From assembly GCF_019237635.1 (NCBI RefSeq), contig NZ_JAFAGS010000123.1, forward strand, positions 1 through 41,410: a stretch of DNA of 41,410 nucleotides, in the 5' to 3' direction. The first letter of the stretch is position 1. The number at the start of each line of letters is the position of its first letter. The translations under genes and the position numbers were made by a program. Shown one piece after another: positions 1-8,002 of the stretch. The stretch is from Pluralibacter sp. (GTDB lineage: Bacteria > Pseudomonadota > Gammaproteobacteria > Enterobacterales > Enterobacteriaceae). The notes beneath the pieces are model-generated. The model was given only the letters and a program-made list of their open reading frames with translations. It did not search any database and was not told the DNA's origin.

Positions 1-201
1 CTCGATATAGGTCGCATCGGCCATTTCCGGGTCGGTCATGATGGTTGCCGGGTTGGAGTTCACCAGAATGACGCGGTAACCCTCTTCGCGCAGAGCTTTA
101 CACGCCTGGGCGCCGGAGTAGTCAAATTCACAGGCCTGGCCGATAACGATCGGGCCAGCGCCAAGGATCAGGATGCTTTTTATGTCTGTACGTTTTGGCA
201 T
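1..201 (-). CDS. carB: Carbamoyl-phosphate synthase large subunit, N-terminal part (cut by window edge)
   Basis: Reading leftward from the ATG at 201, the 67 visible codons begin [20 protein letters not shown], which is the recognisable start of CarB. The glycine-rich [17 protein letters not shown] stretch is the start of the first ATP-grasp half. The protein makes carbamoyl phosphate from ammonia, bicarbonate and two ATP for arginine and pyrimidine synthesis, in complex with CarA, which supplies ammonia from glutamine. It lies 18 bases downstream of carA on the same strand, so the two form the usual carAB operon. The rest of the gene (about 1,000 codons in the family) lies outside the window. 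Identification is by family knowledge and synteny. Confidence 0.95.
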
Positions 202-219
202 GGTCTTCTCGGCTCCTGA

Positions 220-1368
220 TTATTTAGCGGTCTTACGGTAAAGCTCGATAAGTTCGATGAAATGATCGAACAGCGGCGCGGCATCGTGCGGGCCTGGGCT
301 AGCTTCCGGGTGTCCCTGGAAACTGAACGCCGGTTTATCGGTACGATGAATGCCCTGCAGGGTGCCGTCGAACAGCGACTTGTGCGTCACGCGCAGGTTG
401 GCAGGCATGGACGCCTCATCCACGGCGAAGCCGTGGTTCTGCGCGGTAATCATTACGGTATTGTTATCGATATCTTTTACCGGGTGGTTGCCGCCGTGGT
501 GACCAAACTTCATCTTAACGGTGTTCGCACCGCTCGCCAGCGCCAGCAGCTGATGGCCGAGGCAAATGCCGAATACCGGGATATCCGTTTCCAGGAAGGA
601 TTTGATGGCGTTGATGGCGTAATCACACGGCGCCGGGTCGCCAGGGCCGTTAGAAAGGAAGATTCCGTCCGGATTCATCTTCAGCACCTCTTCAGCCGAG
701 GTCTTCGCCGGCACCACCGTCAGGCGGCAGCCGCGGTCAACCAGCATGCGCAGGATATTGCGCTTGGCGCCAAAATCGTAGGCCACCACGTGGAACGGCA
801 ATTCGTCCTCTTTTTTCGCTTCCGGCAGGTCGTTCGCCAGCGTCCAGCTCCCCTGCGTCCAGCTGTAGGCTTCTGCGGTGGTCACTTCTTTTGCCAGATC
901 CATGCCGTTCAGGCCCGGAAAAGCGTTGGCTTTTTCCAGCGCCAGCGCCGCATCCAGGTTATCGCCCGCGATGATGCAGCCGTTCTGAGCGCCTTTCTCG
1001 CGCAACAGACGCGTCAGCTTACGGGTATCGATATCGGCAATCGCCACGATGTTATGGCGCTTAAGGTAAGAAGAGAGGTCTTCAGTATTGCGAAAGTTGC
1101 TGGCAATCAGCGGCAGGTCACGAATGACGAGGCCTTGCGCATGGACCTGAGAGGATTCTTCATCAGCGGCGTTGGTGCCGACATTACCGATATGAGGATA
1201 AGTAAGAGTGACGATTTGGCGGGAATAGGAAGGATCAGTGAGGATTTCTTGATAACCGGTCATTGAAGTATTGAAAACGACTTCCCCAACCGCCGAACCT
1301 GTTGCCCCTATGGCCCGACCGTGAAACTGGGTTCCGTCTTCCAGAACCAATAGCGCTGACTTAATCAA
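220..1368 (-). CDS. carA: Carbamoyl-phosphate synthase small (glutaminase) subunit, TTG start
   Basis: This is the glutamine amidotransferase subunit that hydrolyses glutamine and channels ammonia to CarB. The class I amidotransferase domain occupies the C-terminal half. It shows the nucleophile Cys in FGICLGHQ (about residue 269) and the His/Glu pair in [10 protein letters not shown] (about 353 and 355). I chose the TTG at 1368. It gives 382 codons, the length of E. coli CarA, begins [11 protein letters not shown] after the initiator, and has a strong GGAGGG ribosome site a few bases upstream. E. coli carA is also known to start with TTG. An ATG at 1395 in the same frame would add nine residues but would bury that ribosome site. 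The gene is first in the carAB operon. Confidence 0.96.
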   Translation of the reverse strand: MIKSALLVLEDGTQFHGRAIGATGSAVGEVVFNTSMTGYQEILTDPSYSRQIVTLTYPHIGNVGTNAADEESSQVHAQGLVIRDLPLIASNFRNTEDLSSYLKRHNIVAIADIDTRKLTRLLREKGAQNGCIIAGDNLDAALALEKANAFPGLNGMDLAKEVTTAEAYSWTQGSWTLANDLPEAKKEDELPFHVVAYDFGAKRNILRMLVDRGCRLTVVPAKTSAEEVLKMNPDGIFLSNGPGDPAPCDYAINAIKSFLETDIPVFGICLGHQLLALASGANTVKMKFGHHGGNHPVKDIDNNTVMITAQNHGFAVDEASMPANLRVTHKSLFDGTLQGIHRTDKPAFSFQGHPEASPGPHDAAPLFDHFIELIELYRKTAK

Positions 1369-1395
1369 AACACCCTCCAGAGAATATTCACTCAC

Positions 1396-1445
1396 TTTAT
1401 TTGCATATTAATGCATTCACATCGTGTGAATCAATGCAAATTTGC
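1396..1445 (-). promoter_or_regulatory. carAB P2 promoter region with ArgR-like boxes
   Basis: Directly upstream of carA lies an AT-rich stretch with two ARG-box-like inverted repeats. One is TGCATTAATATGCA (about 1401-1414). The other adjoins it around TTTGCATTGATTCAC (about 1429-1443), overlapping the perfect repeat ATTCACATCGTGTGAAT at 1415-1431. In E. coli the arginine-repressed P2 promoter sits at this place with two ARG boxes. Site identity here is by position and resemblance. Confidence 0.6.
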
Positions 1446-1474
1446 TTACCCATGGATTTCTGGCAAACGGCGGC

Positions 1475-1503
1475 ATTCTGGAGATACAGAGGCAAAAAGT
1501 CAA
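1475..1503 (-). promoter_or_regulatory. carAB P1 promoter (sigma70)
   Basis: On the minus strand TTGACT (1503-1498) is followed after exactly 17 bases by CAGAAT (1480-1475). The block resembles the pyrimidine-controlled upstream promoter P1 of E. coli carAB in sequence and in order relative to P2 and the RutR site. Confidence 0.75.
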
Positions 1504-1645
1504 CTTAAAGACGGTATTTTCATTGTTATTTTACGCCACTGAACGATTACACCCTGTATAACAGGCAAAAATAGCAACCAGGGTGATGATAACAACCGCT
1601 TGCGTCGCCAGGATAATGTAAAACGAAGCGTCTGAGGTTAAAAAA

Positions 1646-1662
1646 GTGGACCAGATGGTCAA
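1646..1662 (-). promoter_or_regulatory. RutR operator upstream of carAB
   Basis: Reading the minus strand the site is TTGACCATCTGGTCCAC, which matches the RutR palindrome TTGACCA-nn-TGGTCAA in all but two of its fourteen arm bases. RutR is the uracil/thymine-responsive regulator known to act on E. coli carAB P1 from an upstream site. The stretch 1396-1824 holds only this regulatory region and the dapB terminator. I see no convincing gene in it. Confidence 0.75.
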
Positions 1663-1741
1663 AATTTACATATCAACAACACAAAACCGAAGTAAAACAT
1701 GTGAAAATAACAATCTAATTAGCAAATCACACCTAAAAAGA

Positions 1742-1771
1742 CAAAATTAAAGGGCAATAAAATATTGCCCT
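1742..1771 (-). terminator. Intrinsic terminator of dapB
   Basis: The inverted repeat AGGGCAATA / TATTGCCCT (1751-1759 and 1763-1771, loop AAA) is followed on the minus strand by TTTAATTTTG. It lies about 55 bases beyond the dapB stop. Confidence 0.75.
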
Positions 1772-1824
1772 ATGCAATCAATAAATTATGACTGCGAAAA
1801 CCACATCACGATGGGTAATAACTC

Positions 1825-2661
<837 letters not shown>

Positions 2662-2779
2662 TTAACTATATGTGAATCGTTTTCAGAGTAACCAGCCCCG
2701 CCAGAGGCCGCCACTCAAAAACACCGATAATTAGAATTTAACGTGAAACAGGGATCGCTATCAGTAAAAGATATAACGA

Positions 2780-3787
2780 TCAGCGAAAACCGCATGATTC
2801 TCTGACCACCAGCGCAGGCGGCAGAATGATCCGTTTCGGCGGCTCATCATTGCCCTGAATACGACTATAAAGCAGTTCGCCCGCCTTGCGTCCTATCTCT
2901 TTTGCCGCAACGGAAACCGTCGTCAGTGCAGGCTGTACCAGCGCCGCTTCGGTAATATCGTCAAAGCCGATGAGAGCGAAGTCACGCCCCACCTCCCTGC
3001 CAAGCTTACGCAGGGTCTGCATCACGCCCAGCGCGACGATATCCTGATAGCACACCGCCGCGGTGATCTGCGGAAATTGCCTGAACAGCGCTTCGGATAC
3101 CCGTGCGCCGTCGCTCTGACTGGCCTGCGAGGTTACAATCCACTGCGGATTCGGCGACAGCCCGTGCTCCAGAAGACGGCTGGTGAAGCCGCCGATACGC
3201 TGGGAGCGGGTGCCGGAATTCTGGCTGCCGCCGATAAACGCGATGTTCCGGTGCCCCAACTTCAGCAAGTGCGACGTCGCCATTTGCGTACCGAGAAAGT
3301 TGTCGGTACCGACGAAATCAAAATCCGGGTCGGTCAACGGCCGCACCACCATAATGGCCGGGATATTGCGCCGCTTCAGGCCGTCGAAAAATGCCTGCGG
3401 GGTTTCCCGCGCCGCACACAGCACCATGCCGCAGGCATTATTGCGCAGCAGCGAGTCGACAAACTTCTGCTGACGCTCTTCTGACTCCTCGCTGTTGGCC
3501 AGAAACAGCAACATCTCATGACGCTCCATCTCATGGCTCAGGCCAGCGGTCATCTCCCCGTAAAAGGGGTTGGTAATATCGTGCAGCAGCAAACCCACCT
3601 GGTTGCTGCTGCGATTGCGCAGATTCGCCGCCGTCTGGTTATAGACATAACCGGACTCATCCAGCGCTTTTAGCACCCGTTCGCGGGTCGCCTGTGAGAT
3701 GCGCCCACGGTTGCGCAGCACCATCGACACCGTTGCCGTCGATACGCCCGCCTTCTCGGCTACCTGTGCCAGCGTCACTGTCGTCAT
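2780..3787 (-). CDS. LacI-family transcriptional regulator, MalI-like
   Basis: The product is 335 residues from the ATG at 3787, the normal LacI-family length. This start is chosen because AGGAGGAAAC directly precedes it. The ATG eight codons further up lacks such a site. The N-terminal helix-turn-helix (VTLAQVAEKAGVSTATVSMV, about residues 4-23) is followed by a hinge helix near residue 50. A periplasmic-binding-protein-like effector domain then runs to the end. Repeated sections such as HDITNPFYGEMTAGL and NIAFIGGSQNSGTRSQRIGG recall MalI among E. coli members. Its effector is unknown, but it sits among sugar-phosphate isomerase remnants and next to a CRP site, so a sugar or sugar phosphate is the natural guess. 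TTAATCGATTAA-type operators upstream of this gene and of both neighbouring transcription units suggest local control and autoregulation. Confidence 0.85.
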   Translation of the reverse strand: MTTVTLAQVAEKAGVSTATVSMVLRNRGRISQATRERVLKALDESGYVYNQTAANLRNRSSNQVGLLLHDITNPFYGEMTAGLSHEMERHEMLLFLANSEESEERQQKFVDSLLRNNACGMVLCAARETPQAFFDGLKRRNIPAIMVVRPLTDPDFDFVGTDNFLGTQMATSHLLKLGHRNIAFIGGSQNSGTRSQRIGGFTSRLLEHGLSPNPQWIVTSQASQSDGARVSEALFRQFPQITAAVCYQDIVALGVMQTLRKLGREVGRDFALIGFDDITEAALVQPALTTVSVAAKEIGRKAGELLYSRIQGNDEPPKRIILPPALVVRESCGFR

Positions 3788-3814
3788 GTTTCCTCCTGTC
3801 GCTCCCACCACAGA

Positions 3815-3826
3815 TTAATCGAATAA
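3815..3826. promoter_or_regulatory. Operator-like site 1 (TTAATCGAATAA)
   Basis: The site differs at one position from the perfect palindrome TTAATCGATTAA found at 3936 and 5007. It lies 27 bases upstream of the LacI-family start codon, in the position expected for autoregulation. The central CG with A/T-rich arms is typical of LacI/GalR operators. Which protein binds it is inferred from proximity. Confidence 0.5.
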
Positions 3827-3847
3827 CCGATATTTTGCATTTTTCCC

Positions 3848-3863
3848 TGTGAGGAACTTCACA
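3848..3863. promoter_or_regulatory. CRP (cAMP receptor protein) binding site
   Basis: TGTGA-GGAACT-TCACA matches both CRP half-sites perfectly with the canonical six-base spacer. It lies between the divergent LacI-family gene and the plus-strand remnant at 3977, so it could activate either. It implies catabolite control of the locus. Confidence 0.8.
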
Positions 3864-3900
3864 TCGCGTGGCGTGAAACGCATTTCATTGCTTTTTTGCT

Positions 3901-3919
3901 GGGTTAATCGCGTTAACCC
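3901..3919. promoter_or_regulatory. Operator-like inverted repeat 2
   Basis: GGGTTAA-TCGCG-TTAACCC is a perfect 7-base inverted repeat around a 5-base centre, sharing the GGTTAATCG core with the other local operators. It could be a second, differently spaced site for the same regulator. Assignment is tentative. Confidence 0.4.
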
Positions 3920-3933
3920 CTCTTTCCATAAAC

Positions 3934-3949
3934 GGTTAATCGATTAATC
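3934..3949. promoter_or_regulatory. LacI-family operator 3 (GGTTAATCGATTAATC)
   Basis: The 16-mer contains the perfect palindrome TTAATCGATTAA (3936-3947) and is the exact reverse complement of the 16-mer at 5005-5020. It sits about 30 bases before the start codon of the plus-strand remnant at 3977, overlapping the likely promoter (TATTATAG follows at 3951). Confidence 0.75.
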
Positions 3950-3976
3950 TTATTATAGCGATTACGGAGAGAAAGA

Positions 3977-4174
3977 ATGAAACTGACCACCTACGATAAA
4001 TACCCTGAAGTTTCCGTGAAGGACTACGAACATCAGGCCTGGCAAGGCTGGCAGGCCATTATTACTGCGCTAAACACCAGGCGTTCTGCTTCCGCCAAAA
4101 CCGTGCTGGTCATCGACTGCTACCCGGGCGTACGTCTGAGCGAACTGGAAAATCAGCTGCTGCCTGCGGCGTAG
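3977..4174 (+). pseudogene. 5' remnant of a larger gene, possibly mannose-6-phosphate-isomerase-like
   Basis: An ATG with a good GGAGAG ribosome site opens a 65-codon frame that ends abruptly at 4174. The protein begins MKLTTYDKYPEVSVKDYE and contains KTVLVIDCYPGV (about residues 41-52). From memory this resembles the N-terminus of roughly 580-residue proteins annotated as class I mannose-6-phosphate isomerase, but I cannot confirm that without a search. The frame stops inside a 22-base overlap with the convergent gene at 4153-4419, which is also cut short. This suggests one deletion removed the 3' ends of both. It may instead be a genuine small protein, but the intact regulatory region and abrupt end favour a remnant. 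Confidence 0.5.
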
Positions 4175-4419
4175 GTCACTACGCCAAACAACAGCATCCG
4201 CTTTTGCAGCTCGTCGCGATCCTGCATGCGCGCCACATCCATCGCAATAGCGTATACCTCGTCCGGCCCTTCGCAGTGCGGGTCGCGAAGCGATGCGCGG
4301 ATCTGATCGAGATGGCGAATTTCCGGCATCGGTCCTGTGACCTCATCGCCATAGCTAAACCCGAGCGGCTGGTGGTGGATGGTCATATCGAGCCCGTAAG
4401 GTTGAGGCTTCTCACCCAT
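4153..4419 (-). pseudogene. Truncated cupin-type glucose-6-phosphate-isomerase-like gene (5' part only)
   Basis: The 88-codon frame starts with an ATG that overlaps the stop of the preceding isomerase gene by eight bases, as in a translationally coupled operon. The sequence (GFSYGDEVTGPMPEIRHLD, DPHCEGPDEVYAIAMDVAR, LLFGVVTYAAG) looks like the N-terminal portion of a larger glucose-6-phosphate-isomerase-type protein of about 270 residues, recalled from related enterobacteria. It breaks off right after TYAAG and ends SS-stop. The expected metal-binding cupin core (His-x-His and downstream Glu/His) is absent, so the product cannot be a working enzyme of that type. The break coincides with the end of the convergent remnant on the plus strand. 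Confidence 0.55.
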
Positions 4420-4962
4420 TTTTCACCTCCCGGACGCAGACCTGCTGGTTTTCCTCCAGCACCCGCAGCGCGAACCCACCCTGTAGCGCCGCGTAATCAT
4501 GCCCGACGATAGTCGGCAAGACGGCCAGCGCGGAGAGGATATCGCTGCCGGTATTGATAAGCCGGTGCGCCGTAAACCCGGGAATAATATGCACCGAACC
4601 GGCGCCGACCGTTTCCAGCCGCGCTTTTCCGTGTTCGTCCTGCAACAGCAGCAGCCCCTGCCCGCTCAGGCCAAAATAGACTTCGCCCTGCTCGCGTCGG
4701 GCGTGGAAATGTCCGCGGGTCATGAAAAACTCGTTGCCTACTTTTCCGGGATTCAGGTGCGTTACCCCCGTCCAGAGTTCGCCCTCTCCGGCAGGAGTAT
4801 CAAGCATTTCAACGGTATAAACCGGGTGTTGAGGATCGTAGCCATGCCAGCGAAAACGGCGGTCAGATCCTGAATACGTGTAGTTTTTCGAATCAGTGGC
4901 GCATGACTAAAGGCGCCACTCGCCCACGCCACCTGCGGTGACTGGATTATTTGAGAGTTCAT
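4412..4962 (-). pseudogene. Cupin glucose-6-phosphate isomerase gene, frameshifted
   Basis: An ATG at 4962 with a GGAGATAAAC ribosome site opens a frame whose product runs well to TTRIQDLTAVFA (about residue 38), then drifts into unrelated residues and stops at 4762. The family-like continuation DPQHPVYTVEM...GEGELWTGVTHLNPGKVG lies in the other frame and runs to 4412. Restoring one base near 4843-4855 joins them into about 184 residues, the size of archaeal-type (PGI, cupin) glucose-6-phosphate isomerases. The metal site GHFHARREQGEVYFGLSGQG (His-x-His, Glu) and the later PGFTAHRLINTG His are present. So this is a recently broken gene with a one-base deletion, or a sequencing error. It heads a two-gene unit with the truncated gene downstream, behind a TTAATCGATTAA operator. 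Confidence 0.75.
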
Positions 4963-5004
4963 GTTTATCTCCGGCCCGAGGAGAACAACACATTAGGCGC
5001 ACCA

Positions 5005-5020
5005 GATTAATCGATTAACC
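5005..5020. promoter_or_regulatory. LacI-family operator 4 (GATTAATCGATTAACC)
   Basis: This is the exact reverse complement of the 16-mer at 3934-3949, with the perfect core TTAATCGATTAA at 5007-5018. It lies about 45 bases upstream of the frameshifted isomerase gene. It is downstream of a possible promoter (TATCAT on the minus strand near 5032), as expected for a repressor site. The same operator at both transcription units ties them to the LacI-family gene at 2780-3787. Confidence 0.75.
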
Positions 5021-5064
5021 TTGCGATGCAATGATAACTTTGCTGGGCGAGTCACACTCCGCCG

Positions 5065-5979
5065 TCAGGGCGCCAGCGCCAGTACCTCTAAGACCCAACG
5101 GCGGAAGCCGTCGACATCCAGCCCCAGCGCGACCTGGGCGTTGGCGTGTTGCCCAAGACGGCCTTCAATATCCACAACGGTGGCGCCCGCAGTCCAGGTT
5201 CCCTGGGTTTCAACAGCGACGAAGCACGAGCTAAGCGCGAACAGTTCCGGGCGAACCAGCCAGGCAATGGCGCAAAGATCGTGCATCCGCAGCCCGCTGC
5301 TCATGCTGCCGCTGCGGTAGTGGCTGAACAGGGAATGCAGCATTTTTCCGGTTTCGTTAAGCCGCGGCAACTGCGCCAGGTCATCGGGCGTCAGCACCGC
5401 CTGGTTTGTGACGTCCAGCCCGCACATGACGATATCAATGCCGCTTTGAAACACGCGCGCGGCGGCCTCCGGATCAATCGCAATGTTGAACTCTGCATTC
5501 GGCGTGAAATTCCCCCGTCCGGCAGAACCGCCCATGATGACCAGTCGACGAATGTTAAACATGCATTCCGGGTAGTGGGTCAACAGCAGCGCGATATTGG
5601 TCAGCGGGCCAATCGCCACCAGCGTCAACGGTTCCGGCGCGCTCATCACGGCATCGCGAAGCGCAATAAACGCCGGTTTCACTAGCGGCTGGCGGTTATG
5701 CTCGACAAAGTCATAACCCTCCATTCCCGACTCGCCATGGATGTCCGCCGCATTACGCAGCGGGCGCAGCATCGGCGCGGCGGCGCCCTGCGCCAGCGGA
5801 ACATCGGCCTGCCAGAAATGGAGCAGTTGCAGTGCGTTCCGGGTGGTTTTCTCGACCGAAACGTTACCGGCAACGGTCGTGATTAACTGCAAATCCAGCT
5901 CAGGGGCAAACAGCGCAGCGGCAATCGCCGCCGCATCATCAATGCCAGGGTCAGTATCAAGTACGATCGGTAAGCGCAT
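5065..5979 (-). CDS. rihC: Ribonucleoside hydrolase RihC
   Basis: RihC cleaves the N-glycosidic bond of purine and pyrimidine ribonucleosides to base and ribose. From the ATG at 5979 (AGGAGGGAAA ribosome site) the product is 304 residues, exactly the E. coli length. A 16-codon upstream extension in frame runs through the ispH terminator and is rejected. The calcium-binding signature DTDPGIDDA lies at residues 8-16. The catalytic-region stretches [30 protein letters not shown] and MHDLCAIA (active-site His) are all present. It follows ispH on the same strand, as in K-12, but behind an intrinsic terminator whose U-run abuts the ribosome site. It is therefore probably fed by read-through or its own promoter. 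Confidence 0.95.
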   Translation of the reverse strand: MRLPIVLDTDPGIDDAAAIAAALFAPELDLQLITTVAGNVSVEKTTRNALQLLHFWQADVPLAQGAAAPMLRPLRNAADIHGESGMEGYDFVEHNRQPLVKPAFIALRDAVMSAPEPLTLVAIGPLTNIALLLTHYPECMFNIRRLVIMGGSAGRGNFTPNAEFNIAIDPEAAARVFQSGIDIVMCGLDVTNQAVLTPDDLAQLPRLNETGKMLHSLFSHYRSGSMSSGLRMHDLCAIAWLVRPELFALSSCFVAVETQGTWTAGATVVDIEGRLGQHANAQVALGLDVDGFRRWVLEVLALAP

Positions 5980-5989
5980 TTTCCCTCCT

Positions 5990-6019
5990 AAAAAAAATGC
6001 CAGACGGGCAGTCTGGCAT
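5990..6019 (-). terminator. Intrinsic terminator after ispH
   Basis: The perfect 9-base stem ATGCCAGAC / GTCTGGCAT (5997-6005 and 6011-6019, loop GGGCA) is followed on the minus strand by a run of T. It ends the ribF-ileS-lspA-fkpB-ispH operon just before rihC. Confidence 0.88.
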
Positions 6020-6045
6020 CTTCTCATAACAGTGAAATGAATAAC

Positions 6046-6996
6046 TTACTCGACTTCACGAACATCCATTCGCAGTTCTTTCGGCACTTCAAAGACGATG
6101 TTTTCTTCACGCCCTTCCAGCGGCACGGCTTCACCGCCCCCTAAATCCTGGAGACGCGCAATCACGTTCTGCACCAGAATATCCGGCGCGGACGCGCCTG
6201 CGGTCACGCCGACGCACTTCGCCTCTTTCACCCAGGCTTCCTGAATATCCGTCGCATCATCAATCAAAAACGCCGCCTTCCCCATACGCTGCGCCAGTTC
6301 GGCCAGACGGTTGGAGTTCGACGAGTTTTTGGAGCCGACGACCAGCACGACATCCGCCTGTTCCGCCAGCGCGCGCACCGCTTCCTGACGGTTGGTGGTG
6401 GCATAGCAGATATCGTCTTTACGCGGCCCGACAATCTGCGGGAAGCGCTTGCGCAGCGCGTCGATGACGTCGGACGTATCGTCCACCGAGAGCGTGGTCT
6501 GGGTCATAAACGACAGTTTGGCTTCGTTTTTGACGTTCAGCCGCCAGACGTCATCCGGCGACTCCACCAGATACATCCCCCCTTGCGGGTTGCTGTACTG
6601 GCCCATCGTGCCTTCGACCTCCGGGTGACCGGCATGGCCAATCAGAATCGACTCTTCGCCGCGACGGCTGGCGCGGGCAACCTCCATATGCACTTTGGTT
6701 ACCAGCGGGCAGGTCGCGTCGAACACGGTGAGATCGCGGCCTTTGGCTTCATTACGCACCGCCTGAGACACGCCGTGCGCGGAAAAAATCAGGATGGCGC
6801 CGTCCGGCACTTCGCTGAGTTGTTCAATGAAAATCGCCCCGCGCTCGCGCAGGCTGTCCACCACGTAGCGGTTGTGCACCACTTCGTGGCGAACGTAAAT
6901 TGGCGCGCCGTAGATAGCCAACGCGTTTTCAACAATGCTGATAGCGCGGTCAACGCCAGCGCAAAAACCGCGCGGGTTAGCCAACAGGATCTGCAT
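6046..6996 (-). CDS. ispH: 4-hydroxy-3-methylbut-2-enyl diphosphate reductase
   Basis: IspH is the last enzyme of the methylerythritol phosphate pathway. It converts HMBPP to isopentenyl and dimethylallyl diphosphate with a [4Fe-4S] cluster. Starting at the ATG at 6996 gives 316 residues, equal to E. coli, beginning [20 protein letters not shown] ribosome site lies inside the end of fkpB. The three cluster-ligating cysteines are visible in GFCAG (Cys12), FDATCPLV (about Cys96) and [10 protein letters not shown] (about Cys197). The catalytic Glu lies in [11 protein letters not shown]. It is the last gene of the ribF operon, with one base between it and the fkpB stop. Confidence 0.97.
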   Translation of the reverse strand: MQILLANPRGFCAGVDRAISIVENALAIYGAPIYVRHEVVHNRYVVDSLRERGAIFIEQLSEVPDGAILIFSAHGVSQAVRNEAKGRDLTVFDATCPLVTKVHMEVARASRRGEESILIGHAGHPEVEGTMGQYSNPQGGMYLVESPDDVWRLNVKNEAKLSFMTQTTLSVDDTSDVIDALRKRFPQIVGPRKDDICYATTNRQEAVRALAEQADVVLVVGSKNSSNSNRLAELAQRMGKAAFLIDDATDIQEAWVKEAKCVGVTAGASAPDILVQNVIARLQDLGGGEAVPLEGREENIVFEVPKELRMDVREVE

Positions 6997-6997
6997 G

Positions 6998-7447
6998 TTA
7001 TGCCTCCAGTGCCGGATCAACTTCCAGCACGTCAATATCGAAATGAACGGTATGACCTGCCAGCGGGTGATTGAAATCGACGGTGATGGAATCGCCGTTG
7101 ATTTCGCGGATCACGCCTGGCATTTCGCTGCCATCCATAGCGGTAAAGAGCATAATCGCGCCGATTTCCGGCTCGCCGGCATCCATAAACTCGCGGCGGG
7201 AAAAGTACTGGATGAGGTCCGGACTCGGCACGCCGAACGCGGCGTCAGGCTCCAGCGAGAAAACGCGCTTTTCGCCAGCCTCTAACCCCAGCAGATGCTG
7301 CTCAAGCCCTTCAGACAGAGAACCATCGCCCAGGCGAAACAACGCCGGTTTGCCGTTGTTGCGGGTCGACTCAGCAAGCGAGCCGTCATCAAGTTTCAGC
7401 GTGAAATGCACCAGAACGGCGCTGTTGCTCTGTACAGATGTAGACAT
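6998..7447 (-). CDS. fkpB: FKBP-type peptidyl-prolyl cis-trans isomerase
   Basis: The 149-residue product matches E. coli FkpB (SlpA) in length and sequence. It is a cytoplasmic SlyD-like FKBP with prolyl isomerase and chaperone activity. The FKBP domain begins [13 protein letters not shown] and is interrupted by the inserted-in-flap segment ([17 protein letters not shown], about residues 84-100). It closes with [18 protein letters not shown]. There is no signal peptide. It lies between lspA (54 bases, containing a REP-like hairpin) and ispH (one base). This conserved position in the operon fits a housekeeping role. Confidence 0.96.
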   Translation of the reverse strand: MSTSVQSNSAVLVHFTLKLDDGSLAESTRNNGKPALFRLGDGSLSEGLEQHLLGLEAGEKRVFSLEPDAAFGVPSPDLIQYFSRREFMDAGEPEIGAIMLFTAMDGSEMPGVIREINGDSITVDFNHPLAGHTVHFDIDVLEVDPALEA

Positions 7448-7467
7448 GCAAATTACTCGCTTGTTTT

Positions 7468-7493
7468 GCCCGGCGGCGCAACGCCTGCCGGGC
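7468..7493. repeat. REP-like palindrome inside the lspA-fkpB gap
   Basis: GCCCGGC and GCCGGGC arms (7468-7474, 7487-7493) enclose a 12-base GCG-rich loop. Layout and base content are like enterobacterial REP/PU units, which are common in intergenic transcribed DNA. As RNA it would form a stable hairpin between the two coding regions. No second copy is obvious in the window. Confidence 0.55.
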
Positions 7494-7501
7494 GAGTGTT
7501 G

Positions 7502-8002
7502 TTACGCCTGTCCTTTCTCGGCTGGCTTCGGTAAAAAGCCTTCCAGCACGATCAACGCCGCACCAATACAAATCGCCGTATCGGCAAGGTTGAACGTGGC
7601 AAAGTGCCAGTCACCGACGTAGAAGTCGATCATATCGACCACAAAGCCATGCCACAGCCTGTCGAACAGGTTGCCCAGCGCGCCGCCGATGATCAACGCA
7701 TAGGCGATGTTATTGAGTTTCTCCGACGCTTTAGAACGGTACATCAGCACCGTTAAGATGACGCAGATACCGATTGCAATGCCCGCAAAGAACCAGCGCT
7801 GCCAGCCACCGCTGTCGGCAAGGAAGCTAAACGCCGCACCGTAGTTACGCGCATAGTGCAGATTAAGCGACGGAAACAACCCAACCGTATCCCCCAGCAT
7901 GAAGTTCTGGAGGATCAGGTATTTGCTGCCCAAATCGATAATCAATACGGCTACGACGACCCACAGCCAGCGCAGCCCTGTTGAACAGACAGATTTACTC
8001 AT
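7502..8002 (-). CDS. lspA: Lipoprotein signal peptidase (signal peptidase II)
   Basis: LspA removes signal peptides from diacylglyceryl-modified prolipoproteins in the inner membrane. The 166-residue product has four hydrophobic segments. The two catalytic aspartates are in [19 protein letters not shown] and [12 protein letters not shown], the family's conserved boxes, and the N-terminal DLGSKYLI box is also present. It is two residues longer than E. coli LspA owing to a different C-terminal tail. The ATG overlaps the ileS stop by one base (TGATG), showing translational coupling. Confidence 0.97.
   Translation of the reverse strand: MSKSVCSTGLRWLWVVVAVLIIDLGSKYLILQNFMLGDTVGLFPSLNLHYARNYGAAFSFLADSGGWQRWFFAGIAIGICVILTVLMYRSKASEKLNNIAYALIIGGALGNLFDRLWHGFVVDMIDFYVGDWHFATFNLADTAICIGAALIVLEGFLPKPAEKGQA

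Noticed and set aside
262-1266. 334-codon open frame on the plus strand
   Set aside because: It lies wholly opposite carA, is Arg/His/Gln-rich as expected of an antisense shadow in GC-rich coding DNA, and has no family resemblance.
5070-5320. Overlapping plus-strand frames near the end of rihC
   Set aside because: They are shadows of the clear rihC frame, which has full length and family motifs.
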